From Asaia platycodi JCM 25414 (GTDB taxonomy: Bacteria > Pseudomonadota > Alphaproteobacteria > Acetobacterales > Acetobacteraceae), in the NCBI RefSeq assembly GCF_000614545.1, contig NZ_BAKW01000009.1, positions 48,649-112,648 on the forward strand: 64,000 nucleotides of DNA, written 5' to 3'. The notes under the pieces were generated by a model that was not told where the DNA came from, did no database searches, and saw only the letters and a list, made by a program, of their open reading frames with translations. Numbering within the stretch: the first letter of the stretch is position 1; every line of letters begins with the position of its first letter. Positions 27,522-37,199 of this stretch are shown one piece after another. The position numbers were made by a program, and so were the translations under genes.

Positions 27522-28609
27522 GGCCTCGGTCGCTTCTGACACGCCGCTCCCTCCTTGCAACGGCCCCGCTTGCGGCTTTGCCCCTCACGGCGCTAGCGAA
27601 GCCACGCTTTGCGCCGATTGCAGAAGAAGATCTGCTGGTGGCGTTCGGTCACACCAGCCCCATCAACGATGGCGGCTGGTCGCAGATGCACGACAAGGCC
27701 ATACGGGCGCTGAAAACGCATTTTCCGAAAATGCGCTCGCTCTATGTCGAAAGTGTGCCTTACTCCGCCGATGCGACGCGTCTGTTTCGGCAGTTCGTGG
27801 CCGAGGGCGCGCAGATGGTGATTTCGACATCGAATTATGGCGATTTCATCAAGGACGTTGCCGATCAGGCTCCGGATGTCGGGTTTCTTGAATGCGATGG
27901 TAACGCAGTCACGAGCAATCTGGCCTGGTATTATATCACCCATTGGTATGCCAGCTATGTGATTGGTATCGCTGCGGCTCGTCTGAGCCAGAACGGACGC
28001 CTTGGGTATGTGGCGTCTTTCCCGACCTCTTCGGTCATCGCCAGTGCCAACGCGACGCTGCTTGGCGCGCGTTCGATCAATCCCGAAGCGACAATGCGCG
28101 TTATTTCGATCAATTCCTGGTTCGACCCGCAGGCTGCGGCTTCGGCAGGCGCGGCATTGATCGATAGTGGCTGTGATTTCCTTTGCGGCATTATGGACGA
28201 CCCCGGCTACCTGCGCGTGGCAGAAGAACGTAATGTCTGGGCCGCCATGTGGAATACCGATATGCGACAATTCGGGCCAAAAGCCTATGTCAGCTCGGTT
28301 GTGCTCAATTTCGAAGCCTATTATCGAGAGATTATTGCGGCTCGTATTGCCGGGACATGGCGCCCGCAAGGGACATTCCTGACGCTCGGCCACGGAGTGG
28401 ATCGCGATGGCTGGGGCGCACGCGTACCGCTGGCCGTGCAGAGAGAAGCCGATGCTGCGCGCGACAGGATGCTCGCCGGATGGTCGCCCTTCGTCGGGCC
28501 GATCCGGGATTCCAATGGCCAGATACGCGTGCCAGCAGGCCGGACCATGAACGATATGGAAATCTTTCACTGGAGCTGGCAGGTCGAGGGGGTGTCGGGG
28601 CTTGTCTGA
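27512..28609 (+). CDS. BMP-family ABC transporter substrate-binding protein
   Basis: A 365-residue periplasmic protein. The N-terminus [26 protein letters not shown] is a Tat- or Sec-like signal. The BMP/PnrA-type fold follows: [29 protein letters not shown], a GYVASFP segment and CGIMDDPG. Family members bind nucleosides or purine bases. The GTG start at 27512 overlaps the GST stop and was chosen because the signal peptide starts there; the longer frame upstream lies within the GST gene. It is followed by the matching ATPase and two permeases. Confidence 0.8.
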   Translation: MSLRPRSLLTRRSLLATAPLAALPLTALAKPRFAPIAEEDLLVAFGHTSPINDGGWSQMHDKAIRALKTHFPKMRSLYVESVPYSADATRLFRQFVAEGAQMVISTSNYGDFIKDVADQAPDVGFLECDGNAVTSNLAWYYITHWYASYVIGIAAARLSQNGRLGYVASFPTSSVIASANATLLGARSINPEATMRVISINSWFDPQAAASAGAALIDSGCDFLCGIMDDPGYLRVAEERNVWAAMWNTDMRQFGPKAYVSSVVLNFEAYYREIIAARIAGTWRPQGTFLTLGHGVDRDGWGARVPLAVQREADAARDRMLAGWSPFVGPIRDSNGQIRVPAGRTMNDMEIFHWSWQVEGVSGLV

Positions 28610-30178
28610 CTTCCTTCATCACCCGGAGACCCGCCCGGCAGATCTGCCTGCAGGCGCACCGCCGCTCCTGACGCTGTCGGGCATCGCTAAATATTTTCCC
28701 GGTGTCGTGGCCAACAAGGATGTGTCGATCGACTTCTATCCCGGTGAGATTCACGCGCTGCTTGGCGAGAACGGAGCCGGAAAATCGACTGATGAATATC
28801 GTGACGGGTCTTTACCAACCGGACGAGGGCGAGTTGATCCTTGACGGATATGGCGCGCGCTTCGAGAGCCCTGAGGCGGCAATTGCTGCCGGAATCGGCA
28901 TGGTGCACCAGCATTTCAAGCTGGTCTCGCGCTTCACGGTTGCGGAGAATCTGGCGCTTGGCTGGCGAGAAACGGGTTTCCGGCTTTCCGCTTCGGCATG
29001 GCACGTCGTGCAGAGGCGGAGGCCACGCGCTACGGTCTTGATATCAGGCCGGCGGCAAGCATCGACAGCCTGACATCGGGCGAGCAGCAACGTGTGGAGA
29101 TCTTGCGGGTATTGTCACGAGGTGCCCGGCTGCTGATCCTTGATGAACCGACGGCCGTGTTGAGCCCGCTCGAGGTCGGCGAGCTTTATGCCGCGCTGCG
29201 TCGCTTTCGTGACGGGGGCGGCGCCGTCATTCTCATTAGTCACAAGCTCGACGAAATCATGGCTCTCGCCGATCGTGTGACCGTGCTCCGGCATGGACGG
29301 GTCTCGGGCACGCATCTTGTGGCACAGACCGAGCCTGAAACGCTCGTGACCGAAATGATCGGGCGCCCTGTCGAGCAGAAAAGCGATTATCCGCGTAAGA
29401 AAGAGCGCCTCGTCGACCGAGCGGTGATCGTGCTCGATAACGTGTCCTGCCGTGACAGGGCGGGACAGATCCGTCTGCACCCGCTTTCACTCGAAATCCG
29501 GTCAGGCGAGATTCTCGGCATTGCCGGGGTGACAGGGAACGGCCAGTCGGAACTCTCCGATCTTCTGGCGGGTCTGCGTTCATCCGAGACCGGTCAAGTC
29601 CGTGTGGATGGCAAGGATATGCGTGGGCGTGGCCCGAATGCGTTTCGTGAGTCAGGGATTGGCTATGTGCCTGAAGACCGCCTGCACAAGGCGCTCGCGC
29701 CTGCGCTCGGTGTAACCGAAAACGCCGTCATGCGTCTGTTTCGTGCCGGTCCCATAGGCGGGCGTCTGGCCTATCATGCTGCCGAGGCGCTGCGCTTCAC
29801 CTGTTCGTTGCTCGATCAGGCGCAGGTCAGTCTCGCCGATCCTTCGACCCCTGTCCGGGCCTTGTCTGGCGGTAACCAGCAGCGTCTTGTACTGGCGAGA
29901 GAGCGCATGATCAGTCACCGGGCGCTCGTGGCTTCCTATCCGAGCCGGGGTCTCGATATCGGCGCTATTGCCTGATGCGCGACACACTGGCCGAAATTCG
30001 TGATGAAGGCAGGGCCGTGGTGCTTGTGTCGGAAGACCTTGATGAGTTGATGGCGTTGAGCGATCGCATTGCGGTCTTATGCGGTGGCAAGCTGATGACG
30101 GTCGTGCCCAGAGGCGCCTATGACCGTGCCCGTATAGGCGCGTTGATGAGCGGTCGGAACGCGGAGGCGCAGTCATGA
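28602..30178 (+). CDS. ABC transporter ATPase for the BMP system (frameshifted three times)
   Basis: A tandem two-domain ATPase of about 525 residues. Domain 1 has [10 protein letters not shown] (Walker A), HQHFKLV (Q-loop) and [13 protein letters not shown] then [11 protein letters not shown]. Domain 2 has [14 protein letters not shown], an [14 protein letters not shown] signature and [11 protein letters not shown]. Breaks lie near 28790, 28998 and 29972, each repaired by one or two bases at conserved places. A TTG start overlapping the BMP stop, with GAGGGGG upstream, is likely. Domain order and sequence fit the sugar/nucleoside family (RbsA/MglA, YufO-like). The breaks are probably sequence errors, since the flanking permeases are intact. 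Confidence 0.8.
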
Positions 30179-31215
30179 GCCGTCGTATTCGCCTTCCGGT
30201 GGTTCCGCCCCGGCGTATCTTCATCGGCCGGGCTCTGGCCCTTTGCTTTGTCTTTCTTGTGCTTGCCTTCGTGCTGATGCTGCTTGGGTTGCCTCTCGAT
30301 ATGGTGGCGACGCTTGTTCTGACCTCGACTTTCGGCACTGAATTCGGGCTCGAAAACCTTGCGCTCTACATGACGCCGCTGCTTATGACGGGGGCTGCCG
30401 TGTGGCTGGCCCTGCGTGCCGGATTGTGGAATATCGGCGCCGAAGGGCAGTTTCTGGCCGGGGCGACGGCAGCGACGGCTGTCGGGCTGTTTCTGCCGTT
30501 GCCCGTAATTGTCACTCTGCCGCTTGCTGCCGTTGCCGGCGTGATTGCCGGGGCATGCTGGAGCGCCGTTCCCGCCGCCGGGCGCGCCTGGCTCGGCGTG
30601 AGCGAGATCATCACGACGCTGCTTCTCAATTTCATCGCGTCCTATCTCGTCTATTATCTTGTGACCGGCCCCTGGGCCGATCGCGTGACGGGCGCGCAAG
30701 TTTCGAGCGAGCGCATTCACGCGGCGATACCTGTCCTTTACGGCGTCGTTCACTGGGGCGGGCCGCTTGCCCTGGCCGTCGTCACTGCGCTCGGGCTGCT
30801 GCTTGGTCGCAGCCGCTTCGGCTATGAACTGACATTGAGCGGGTCGAACCCCCAGGCCGCGCATTATGCCGGGGTCTCGGTGGCGCCGCGCCTCTTTCTG
30901 GCGCTTGTTTTCTCCGGCGCGCTTGCCGGGCTCGGAGGCATGATGGAGGCGCTCGGCACCGTGCATCGCCTGCAGGGCGGTCTGGCCCATGGCTATGGCT
31001 ATCTCGGCATCGTGGTCGCCCTGCTTGCCCGGCAATCGGCGCTGGCGCTGATCCCGGCAGCGTTTCTCATGGCAGTCATTCTCAATACGGGCATTGTGTT
31101 GCAGACGCTTCAGGTCAGTGCGTCCTCTGTTCTGGCTATTACGGGGCTGCTGGTCTTTGCAATTGCTGTCAGCGACGAACTTGCAGCCTATGCGCGGCTG
31201 GAGACGCGGAAATGA
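30175..31215 (+). CDS. ABC transporter permease (BMP / nucleoside-type), first
   Basis: A 346-residue integral membrane protein with about nine to ten hydrophobic segments. It has the BPD_transp_2 family pattern (LALRAGLWNIGAEGQFLAG and GVSEIITTLLLNFIA). It pairs with the next gene; both are intact. The ATG overlaps the ATPase stop and the stop overlaps the next start, so the transport genes are translationally coupled. The predicted cargo is a purine base or nucleoside. Confidence 0.82.
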   Translation: MSRRIRLPVVPPRRIFIGRALALCFVFLVLAFVLMLLGLPLDMVATLVLTSTFGTEFGLENLALYMTPLLMTGAAVWLALRAGLWNIGAEGQFLAGATAATAVGLFLPLPVIVTLPLAAVAGVIAGACWSAVPAAGRAWLGVSEIITTLLLNFIASYLVYYLVTGPWADRVTGAQVSSERIHAAIPVLYGVVHWGGPLALAVVTALGLLLGRSRFGYELTLSGSNPQAAHYAGVSVAPRLFLALVFSGALAGLGGMMEALGTVHRLQGGLAHGYGYLGIVVALLARQSALALIPAAFLMAVILNTGIVLQTLQVSASSVLAITGLLVFAIAVSDELAAYARLETRK

Positions 31216-32144
31216 CCCTCTGGATTTCTCTCGTTCTTCACGCGCTTGCCTATGGTAGCATTCTCGCCCTCGCCGCTCAGGGCGAAGTTCTCGCCGAGCG
31301 GGCAGGGGTGATCAATCTCGGCGTCGAGGGGTTGATGGCTCTAGGCGCCGTGACGGCTGTTCTAGTTGCCGATGCCTCTCTATCGCCCTGGCTGGGTTGT
31401 CTGGCCGCCCTCGCTGTCGGGGCCGGCGGGGCGCTCGTCCTCGGGCTTGCGACAGTCAACGGATCTGCCAATCAGACACTGTGCGGGGTGGCGCTGACCT
31501 TTCTTGGTCTCGGATTGAGCGCGGTGATCGGGCATGATGTAGCCGGGTTGCCGGTTGCGGCGAGTTTTGCCACATGGCCCATTCCCGTCCTGTCGCGTTT
31601 GCCGCTCGTAGGACCGCTTTTCGATCAGAGCCCGTTCGTCTATCTCGCATTCGGACTTTTGCCGTTGCTGTGTCATGGGGTGTTATTCCGCACGCGTCTG
31701 GGTCTCAGCCTGAGGGCTGTGGGCGAAAACCCGGGTGCCGCCGACGCTGTGGGCATCCCGGTAAGGCGGTTTCGCCTGGGAGCCGTGGTGATCGGAGGGG
31801 CTCTTGCCGGTCTCGCGGGCGCAGACATGACGCTTTCGGTCATGCCGGTATGGTCCGAGGGTATGATTGCCGGGCGCGGTTGGATCGCGGTCGCACTCGT
31901 TATTTTCTGCGGTTATCGGCCTGTCTTTGCGGCCGCCTCTTCGCTTCTGTTCGGCCTTGTGATGTCGCTCAGTTTCTTCGGGCAGGCGCAGGGATGGCCC
32001 GTGCCACCCGCCATTCTCAACATGACGCCCTATCTCGGCACGATCGTCTTCATGATCATACCCGCCATGCTTCTGCCCGGCATGCGTCGCCTGATGGCAG
32101 CACCCGCGGCTCTGGGAACACCCTATTTCAGGGAGGAGCGCTAA
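31212..32144 (+). CDS. ABC transporter permease (BMP / nucleoside-type), second
   Basis: A 310-residue membrane protein with about eight to nine helices. It has the second-subunit pattern (LAAQGEVLAERAGVINLGVEG, then GLATVNGSANQTLCGVAL). It begins with an ATG overlapping the first permease stop (ATGA). This is the last gene of the plus-strand operon that starts at 26135; the eut genes converge on it. No strong terminator was found between 32145 and 32303. Confidence 0.82.
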   Translation: MTLWISLVLHALAYGSILALAAQGEVLAERAGVINLGVEGLMALGAVTAVLVADASLSPWLGCLAALAVGAGGALVLGLATVNGSANQTLCGVALTFLGLGLSAVIGHDVAGLPVAASFATWPIPVLSRLPLVGPLFDQSPFVYLAFGLLPLLCHGVLFRTRLGLSLRAVGENPGAADAVGIPVRRFRLGAVVIGGALAGLAGADMTLSVMPVWSEGMIAGRGWIAVALVIFCGYRPVFAAASSLLFGLVMSLSFFGQAQGWPVPPAILNMTPYLGTIVFMIIPAMLLPGMRRLMAAPAALGTPYFREER

Positions 32145-32303
32145 ACACGGTGCGTACCCGTGTCGGTGCCGAACGACCAAACCGCATCGCAGGAAAGGCG
32201 GAGCATCTCGTCAAGACCAGGGCTTACGAGCGGGGCCGGGATCGACGCGGCTGGAAAGCCGTGCGCGTCAGAATGACGCCGACGAAATGGAGTGGTTAAC
32301 ACT

Positions 32304-33647
32304 TTATTCTGTGACGCTTTGTCTTATCATCAGAAAAGCTGTCACCGATAAGAGCGCGATTGCGTACACTACAAACAGTATAAAATTATAATACGTTACA
32401 GCAACGAAGCTGATCGCTGCGCCGATGAGTGCTATGACGGGCAGAACCGGATAGAGCGGCGCCTTGTAACTGCGTTCCAGGTCAGGCTCGCGTCTGCGCA
32501 GGACGAACAGGCTGATCATGCTCGCGCCATACATGGTCAAGGCTCCAAAAACCGAGAGGGTCACCAGTACCGCCGTCAAGGACTGCCCATGGATGGAAAC
32601 GATGCTATCGGCGTAGATGGCGATAATGCCGATGGCACTGCCTGCGATCGTGGCCCTGTGGGGCGTGTGAAACCGGCTATGAAGCTTGCCCAGGGAGCGG
32701 GGCAGGATATCGGCTCGGGCCAAGGCGAAGATCTGCCGCGCAAACCCCATGATGATGCCATGCAGCGAGGCGATCAGCCCGAAAAGACCGAGCCAGACCA
32801 GCATCGACAGCCAGGGGCTGTGCTGTCCTACAACGCGCTTCATGGCTTCTGGCAGCGGGTCGTTGAGGTTGGCCAGACTCGTCCAGTCGCCAGACCCCCC
32901 TGCGAAAATCATGACCCCGAAAGCGAGTGCCACCAGTGTGATCACACCCGCACAATAGGCGATCGGTATCGAGCGCCTGGGGTTGCGGGCTTCTTCGGCT
33001 GCCATGGCCACGCCTTCGATGGCGAGAAAGAACCAGATGGCGAAGGGTATGGCGGCAAACAGGCCTCCCATAGCCTCCCAGCTAAAATGCGGTGCAGCCC
33101 CCCATCCCTGATGAGTGAAATGCGCCCATGAGAAGGAGGGCGCGACAACGGCCATGAATACGAGCAACTCGACAATGGCAGCCATGGTGATGAAAAGTTC
33201 GAATGTCGCCGCCACATGCACGCCGACGATATTGAGTGTCATGAACGCGAGATAGGCCCCCGTCGCGGCGAGCTTTGGCGGCAGACCCGGAAATTGCACA
33301 TTGAGATACGCGCCGATGGCCAGTGCGATGGCGGGTGGGGCAAAAATGAACTCCACCAGCGTGGCAAGGCCGGTCACAATACCCCCAACACGTCCGAGAG
33401 CGCGTTGGGCATAGGCAAAGGGACCGCCAGCGTGGGGGATGGCGCAGGTGAGTTCGGTAAAGCTGAAAATGAAGGCCGTATACATCAGGGCGACGAGGCA
33501 GGTCGCCCCTAGAAAACCGAGTGTGCCGGCAGTAGCCCAGCCATAGCTCCAGCCAAAATATTCCCCGGAGATGACCAGACCAACAGCGATACCCCAGAGG
33601 TGAAAGGCGCCGAGCTTCTTTTCAAGTTGCGGGGGAGGCTGGCTCAT
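32304..33647 (-). CDS. eat: Ethanolamine permease (APC family)
   Basis: A 447-residue transporter of the amino acid-polyamine-organocation superfamily with about 12 membrane helices. The opening GAFHLWGIAVGLVISGEYFGWSYG is typical of ethanolamine permeases, and AAEEARNPRRSIP is the APC cytoplasmic motif. The ATG overlaps the EutC stop (ATGA), and eutB-eutC-eat order is typical. It brings ethanolamine across the inner membrane. The start was placed at MSQPPP because a longer frame upstream lies within eutC. Confidence 0.85.
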   Translation of the reverse strand: MSQPPPQLEKKLGAFHLWGIAVGLVISGEYFGWSYGWATAGTLGFLGATCLVALMYTAFIFSFTELTCAIPHAGGPFAYAQRALGRVGGIVTGLATLVEFIFAPPAIALAIGAYLNVQFPGLPPKLAATGAYLAFMTLNIVGVHVAATFELFITMAAIVELLVFMAVVAPSFSWAHFTHQGWGAAPHFSWEAMGGLFAAIPFAIWFFLAIEGVAMAAEEARNPRRSIPIAYCAGVITLVALAFGVMIFAGGSGDWTSLANLNDPLPEAMKRVVGQHSPWLSMLVWLGLFGLIASLHGIIMGFARQIFALARADILPRSLGKLHSRFHTPHRATIAGSAIGIIAIYADSIVSIHGQSLTAVLVTLSVFGALTMYGASMISLFVLRRREPDLERSYKAPLYPVLPVIALIGAAISFVAVTYYNFILFVVYAIALLSVTAFLMIRQSVTE

Positions 33648-34462
33648 CTTGTGTCTTCTTCCTTCAGCGGCGCAGCAACGGTCGCGGGCGGTGTGTCGGG
33701 ATTGCCCAGAGCGGCGAGGCCGGGGGCCCGCTCCTTGAGGCCTACTCCGGTCAGTTTCAGCTTCTGTGCTTCGCGCATGAGCCAGACAAGCTTGGCGCAG
33801 GCCTCGTCGATACCCAGGCCGTGCGCGTGGATATTCGAGAGGCAGTTGCGCCGTGAATCGGGGCAACCCGGTGCGGGATGATAGGTCAGATAGACCCCCA
33901 TGCTGTCCGGCACGCTCAGACCAGGTCTCTCGCCGATCAGGACCGCAACCATGCGCGCGCCGAGCGCCCCGGCGATATCATCACCAATCGCAACGCGTCC
34001 CTGCTGGGCGACAACTGGCGGGGCGATGCGCCATGTCGGCAGCGCCTGACGACAGGCATGAAAAAGCGGTGGCCCCTGTTGCGTTACGGCCTGTGCAGAA
34101 AGCCCATCCGCAAGCACAAAAGCGAGATCCCAATCGCCCCGAGGCAATCGCGCCCGGGATTCCGGCGCAAGGCTTCGCCCGAGATCGGGGCGGCTGAGAT
34201 AGATTGTGCGATCGGTGGCGGCACTCGAAACGATGAAAGGCGTGGCAGGTGCAAGGGCGCGCGACAGACGATCGAGATCGAGCGGCTTGTGCACGGCGTC
34301 GCGCGCCATGGCATGAGCGGCCTGGAATCCAAGAACATCGCGGGTGGTCTGTGCATCGCCGGTGCGACCGAGCCCGATCCGGGCGCGAGTGAGATCGCGC
34401 AATTTTTGCCATGGATCCTGTACAGCGGCAGTGTTTCCCGGGTTTTCCGGCAGCTCGCTCAT
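33644..34462 (-). CDS. eutC: Ethanolamine ammonia-lyase small subunit
   Basis: A 272-residue protein. The EutC family's pattern is visible: RARIGLGRTGDAQTTRDVLGFQAAHAMARDAVH, GDWDLAFVLADGLSAQAV, and the late CPDSRRNCLSNIHAHGLG. EutC forms the B12-binding small subunit of the adenosylcobalamin-dependent lyase that splits ethanolamine into acetaldehyde and ammonia. It overlaps both neighbours by ATGA. Length fits the family (about 260-300). Confidence 0.92.
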   Translation of the reverse strand: MSELPENPGNTAAVQDPWQKLRDLTRARIGLGRTGDAQTTRDVLGFQAAHAMARDAVHKPLDLDRLSRALAPATPFIVSSAATDRTIYLSRPDLGRSLAPESRARLPRGDWDLAFVLADGLSAQAVTQQGPPLFHACRQALPTWRIAPPVVAQQGRVAIGDDIAGALGARMVAVLIGERPGLSVPDSMGVYLTYHPAPGCPDSRRNCLSNIHAHGLGIDEACAKLVWLMREAQKLKLTGVGLKERAPGLAALGNPDTPPATVAAPLKEEDTR

Positions 34463-35850
34463 GCGTCGAAACCGATCATACGCGACAAGGTCGTCTCGCG
34501 CAGAGGCGGCGTGAGTGCGCGGGTAGTGGCGCTGTCATAGAGCCCCATTTTTTCGAGCCATACTGCAAATTCAGGGGTGGGGCGGAGGCCGAGAAGGCCG
34601 CGCGTGGTCAGGATGTCGCTGAAAGCGAGGCTCTGATAATTCAGCATGACATCATCGGCGCCGGGCACGCCAATCAGGAATGTCACGCCTGCCGTGCCGA
34701 GCAACAGCATCAGAGCGTCCATGTCGTCCTGATCCGCTTCGGCATGGTTGGTGTAGCATACGTCACAGCCCATAGGCACGCCCATCAGCTTGGCGCAGAA
34801 ATGATCTTCCAGCCCGGCTCTCGTTATCTGCTTGCCGTCATAGAGATATTCGGGCCCGATAAACCCGACGACTGTATTGACAAGAAGCGGATTGAAAGCC
34901 CGTGCGACGGCATAGGCCCGCGCTTCGACGGTCTGCTGGTCGATCCCGTGATGGGCCCCTGCGGAGAGGGCTGCGCCCTGTCCGGTCTCGAAATACATGA
35001 GGTTGTCGCCCAGTGTACCACGGTTGAGCCCTCTGGCGGCCTCATGTGCCTCATGCAGGAGGTCGAGCGTCACGCCGAACCCCTCATTCGCTTTCTGGGT
35101 ACCTGCAATCGACTGGAAGACGAGATCGACCGCACCGCCTCGGTTGATGATTTCCAGCGTGTTCGTCACATGGGTGAGAACGCAGCTCTGCGTCGGGATG
35201 TCATAGGTCTGACAGATCGTGTCGAGCATGTCGAGCAGAGCGAGGCCGTTCTCCACATTGTCGCTGGCCGGGTTCACGCCGATTACTGCGTCGCCGCAGC
35301 CATAGAGCAGCCCGTCGAGCGTGGAGAGGGCGATCCCTTTCAGATCGTCGGTGGGGTGATTGGGTTGCAGGCGTGATGCGAGCACGCCTTTTTGACCTAT
35401 CGTGTTACGAAAGCGTGTGATGATCTCGATCTTGCGTGCCACGGCGATCAGGTCCTGATTGCGCATGATCTTGCTGACGGCTGCGGCCATTTCCGGTGTG
35501 ACGCCCGGCGCGATGGCCGCAAGTCGCGCCGTGTCGGCTTCGTGAGACAATAGCCAGTCACGAAACGCGCCCACCGTCATCGAGGCAACCGGGGCAAAAG
35601 CCTCCCGATCATGCGTGTCGATAATCAGCCTAGTGACGTCATCAAGCTCATAAGGTACGAGCGTCTCCGACAGGAAATGCGTGAGTGGCAGATCGGCCAG
35701 GGCGAGGCGGGCCGCCACTCTTTCGGTGGCTGACCGGGCTGCCAGCCCGGCCAGCGCATCGCCTGACCGTAAAGGCGATGCGCTGGCCATCAGGTGACGA
35801 AGGTCGCGAAAGACAAAACGCTGACCGGAGAGAGTGGCAGAGTAACTCAA
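34459..35850 (-). CDS. eutB: Ethanolamine ammonia-lyase large subunit
   Basis: A 463-residue TIM-barrel subunit. Recognisable are DVTRLIIDTHD, VSKIMRNQDLIAVA, QPNHPTDDLKGIA, VIGVNPASDNVENG and GFIGPEYLYDGKQITRAGLEDHF, with CDVCYTNHAEADQDDMD. Length is normal. The start codon is TTG with a strong ribosome site (GGAGGAAGAG) five bases upstream. It is the first gene of the eutB-eutC-eat operon. No carboxysome-like shell genes are present, so the acetaldehyde is handled without a microcompartment. Cofactor synthesis must come from elsewhere. Confidence 0.93.
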   Translation of the reverse strand: MSYSATLSGQRFVFRDLRHLMASASPLRSGDALAGLAARSATERVAARLALADLPLTHFLSETLVPYELDDVTRLIIDTHDREAFAPVASMTVGAFRDWLLSHEADTARLAAIAPGVTPEMAAAVSKIMRNQDLIAVARKIEIITRFRNTIGQKGVLASRLQPNHPTDDLKGIALSTLDGLLYGCGDAVIGVNPASDNVENGLALLDMLDTICQTYDIPTQSCVLTHVTNTLEIINRGGAVDLVFQSIAGTQKANEGFGVTLDLLHEAHEAARGLNRGTLGDNLMYFETGQGAALSAGAHHGIDQQTVEARAYAVARAFNPLLVNTVVGFIGPEYLYDGKQITRAGLEDHFCAKLMGVPMGCDVCYTNHAEADQDDMDALMLLLGTAGVTFLIGVPGADDVMLNYQSLAFSDILTTRGLLGLRPTPEFAVWLEKMGLYDSATTRALTPPLRETTLSRMIGFDA

Positions 35851-36372
35851 ATCGACTCTTCCTCCGAATGACAGAATGATAACCGGTAAATGATCTGAAA
35901 CCGAAAATAATAACGGGTTCCACAGGGGGCTTTGTCAAGCATATCGCGGCAATATGTTCCCTGGTGCCACGCCCTCTCCAGCAGCATGTGCCCGATGGGC
36001 GCAAATCGTCGCTTGCAGGGTGCGGCGACACGCTGCAACGGTGAGATCGGCGTTATGCCAAGATCGTGTCGGAATGCAGAGTGCAAGGTACAGGACGGCA
36101 ATAGTGGTTCATTCCTCCTTTTCGCCGCAGCCGTCATGTTCCGCTTATGTGTCCTGAGCCTGGTGAGTAAACCGTCTCGCGGAAAACGGCGCTCGCTTGG
36201 CCCAATACCGATTTCATAGTCTGGGGTCTGACCTTTCGGCTTTTCGACCGGGCGGTGGGTCGATCACTAACGCCTGAGGTGGCTGAACTCCGCGTGAGGC
36301 GGGGAGAAGGACGCTTACACGACTGCCACAAATGTCATACGAAAGCTGTGATTTATCACAGGGAGTGTGATC
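35851..36372. other. Divergent intergenic region eutB / SDR
   Basis: The eut promoter and the SDR promoter should both lie here. No regulator gene was found and no B12 riboswitch-like conserved box was recognised. The only clear element is the palindrome at 36346-36361. Confidence 0.35.
36346..36361 (+). promoter_or_regulatory. CRP/FNR-type palindrome overlapping the SDR ribosome site
   Basis: CTGTGA-TTTA-TCACAG is a perfect palindrome with the TGTGA/TCACA core of CRP-family sites but with a four-base centre, as in FNR-like sites. It ends at the first bases of the AGGGAG ribosome site, so a bound regulator, or the hairpin in the mRNA, could block translation. Confidence 0.45.
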
Positions 36373-37152
36373 ATGGAGATGAGTTTTTCGGCTGCCGATA
36401 TCGATCTCGATTTCAGCCTCAAGGGCAAGATCGCGCTCGTGACAGGCGGGGCTTCCGGCATCGGTGCAGCGATTGCAGCCGCCTATGTGCGCAAAGGGGC
36501 CAAAGTCGCTGTTGTCGATGTCAATCAGGACAATGCTGCCGCCAAGGCTTCTGAGCTGGGCGAGGCTGCGAAGCCTTTTTCCTGCGACGTTTCCAGCTCT
36601 GAGTCGGTGCGTAAAATGGTCGCGGATGTAGTCGCGGCGTTCGGCAGGATCGGCATTCTCGTCAATTGCGCCGGCGTCGTGTTTCTCGCCCCTGCAGAGA
36701 CGCTTCCCCTCGATTACTGGGACAAGACGATTGCGATCAATCTCAAAGGCAGTTTCCTTGTGACGCAGAGCGTGGGTCAGGCCATGATCAAGGCGGGTAA
36801 GGGGGGACGCATCATCAATCTCGCTTCCCAGGCCGGGACGGTCGCGATCGAGGAGCATGTTGCGTATTGCGCCTCGAAATTCGGCGTGATCGGCATGTCC
36901 AAGACATTTGCTGCCGAGTGGGGGAAATACGGCATTACCGTCAATACCCTCTCACCGACCATCGTGCTCACAGAGCTGGGCAAGAAGGCCTGGGCCGGCG
37001 AGAAAGGCGAGGCGGCTGTGCGGCGTATCCCGACAGGTCGCTTTGCCCTTCCTGAAGAGATCGCGACTGCGGCAGTCTTTCTGGCCTCGTCCGGGGCTGC
37101 GATGATCAACGGCGCCGATCTTCTGATTGATGGTGGCTATACGATCCTTTGA
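36373..37152 (+). CDS. Short-chain dehydrogenase (polyol dehydrogenase-like)
   Basis: A 259-residue classical SDR. TGGASGIG at about residues 21-28 binds NAD(P), followed by NCAG, the catalytic Ser in INLASQ, and YCASK with the catalytic Tyr and Lys. The C-terminal AMINGADLLIDGGYTIL is typical. The sequence resembles D-threitol / glycerol dehydrogenase (GolD-like) SDRs; the exact substrate is not certain. ATG 36373 is preferred over GTG 36367 because AGGGAG lies seven bases before it. It is followed by a terminator shared with the convergent gene. Confidence 0.82.
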   Translation: MEMSFSAADIDLDFSLKGKIALVTGGASGIGAAIAAAYVRKGAKVAVVDVNQDNAAAKASELGEAAKPFSCDVSSSESVRKMVADVVAAFGRIGILVNCAGVVFLAPAETLPLDYWDKTIAINLKGSFLVTQSVGQAMIKAGKGGRIINLASQAGTVAIEEHVAYCASKFGVIGMSKTFAAEWGKYGITVNTLSPTIVLTELGKKAWAGEKGEAAVRRIPTGRFALPEEIATAAVFLASSGAAMINGADLLIDGGYTIL

Positions 37153-37160
37153 ATGCGTAA

Positions 37161-37194
37161 CGGATCGGGCGGCGCCATGGTGTTGCCCGATCCG
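37161..37194. terminator. Terminator hairpin between convergent genes
   Basis: A ten-base perfect stem CGGATCGGGC / GCCCGATCCG with a 14-base loop sits between the stops of the SDR (37152) and the beta-lactamase-type gene (37200). The T-runs are weak, so termination strength is uncertain. Confidence 0.6.
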
Positions 37195-37199
37195 ATCCT

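Noticed and set aside
27593..28570. Long minus-strand frame opposite the BMP binding protein
   Set aside because: Shadow of a conserved gene; composition rich in Arg, His and Cys is typical of antisense frames.
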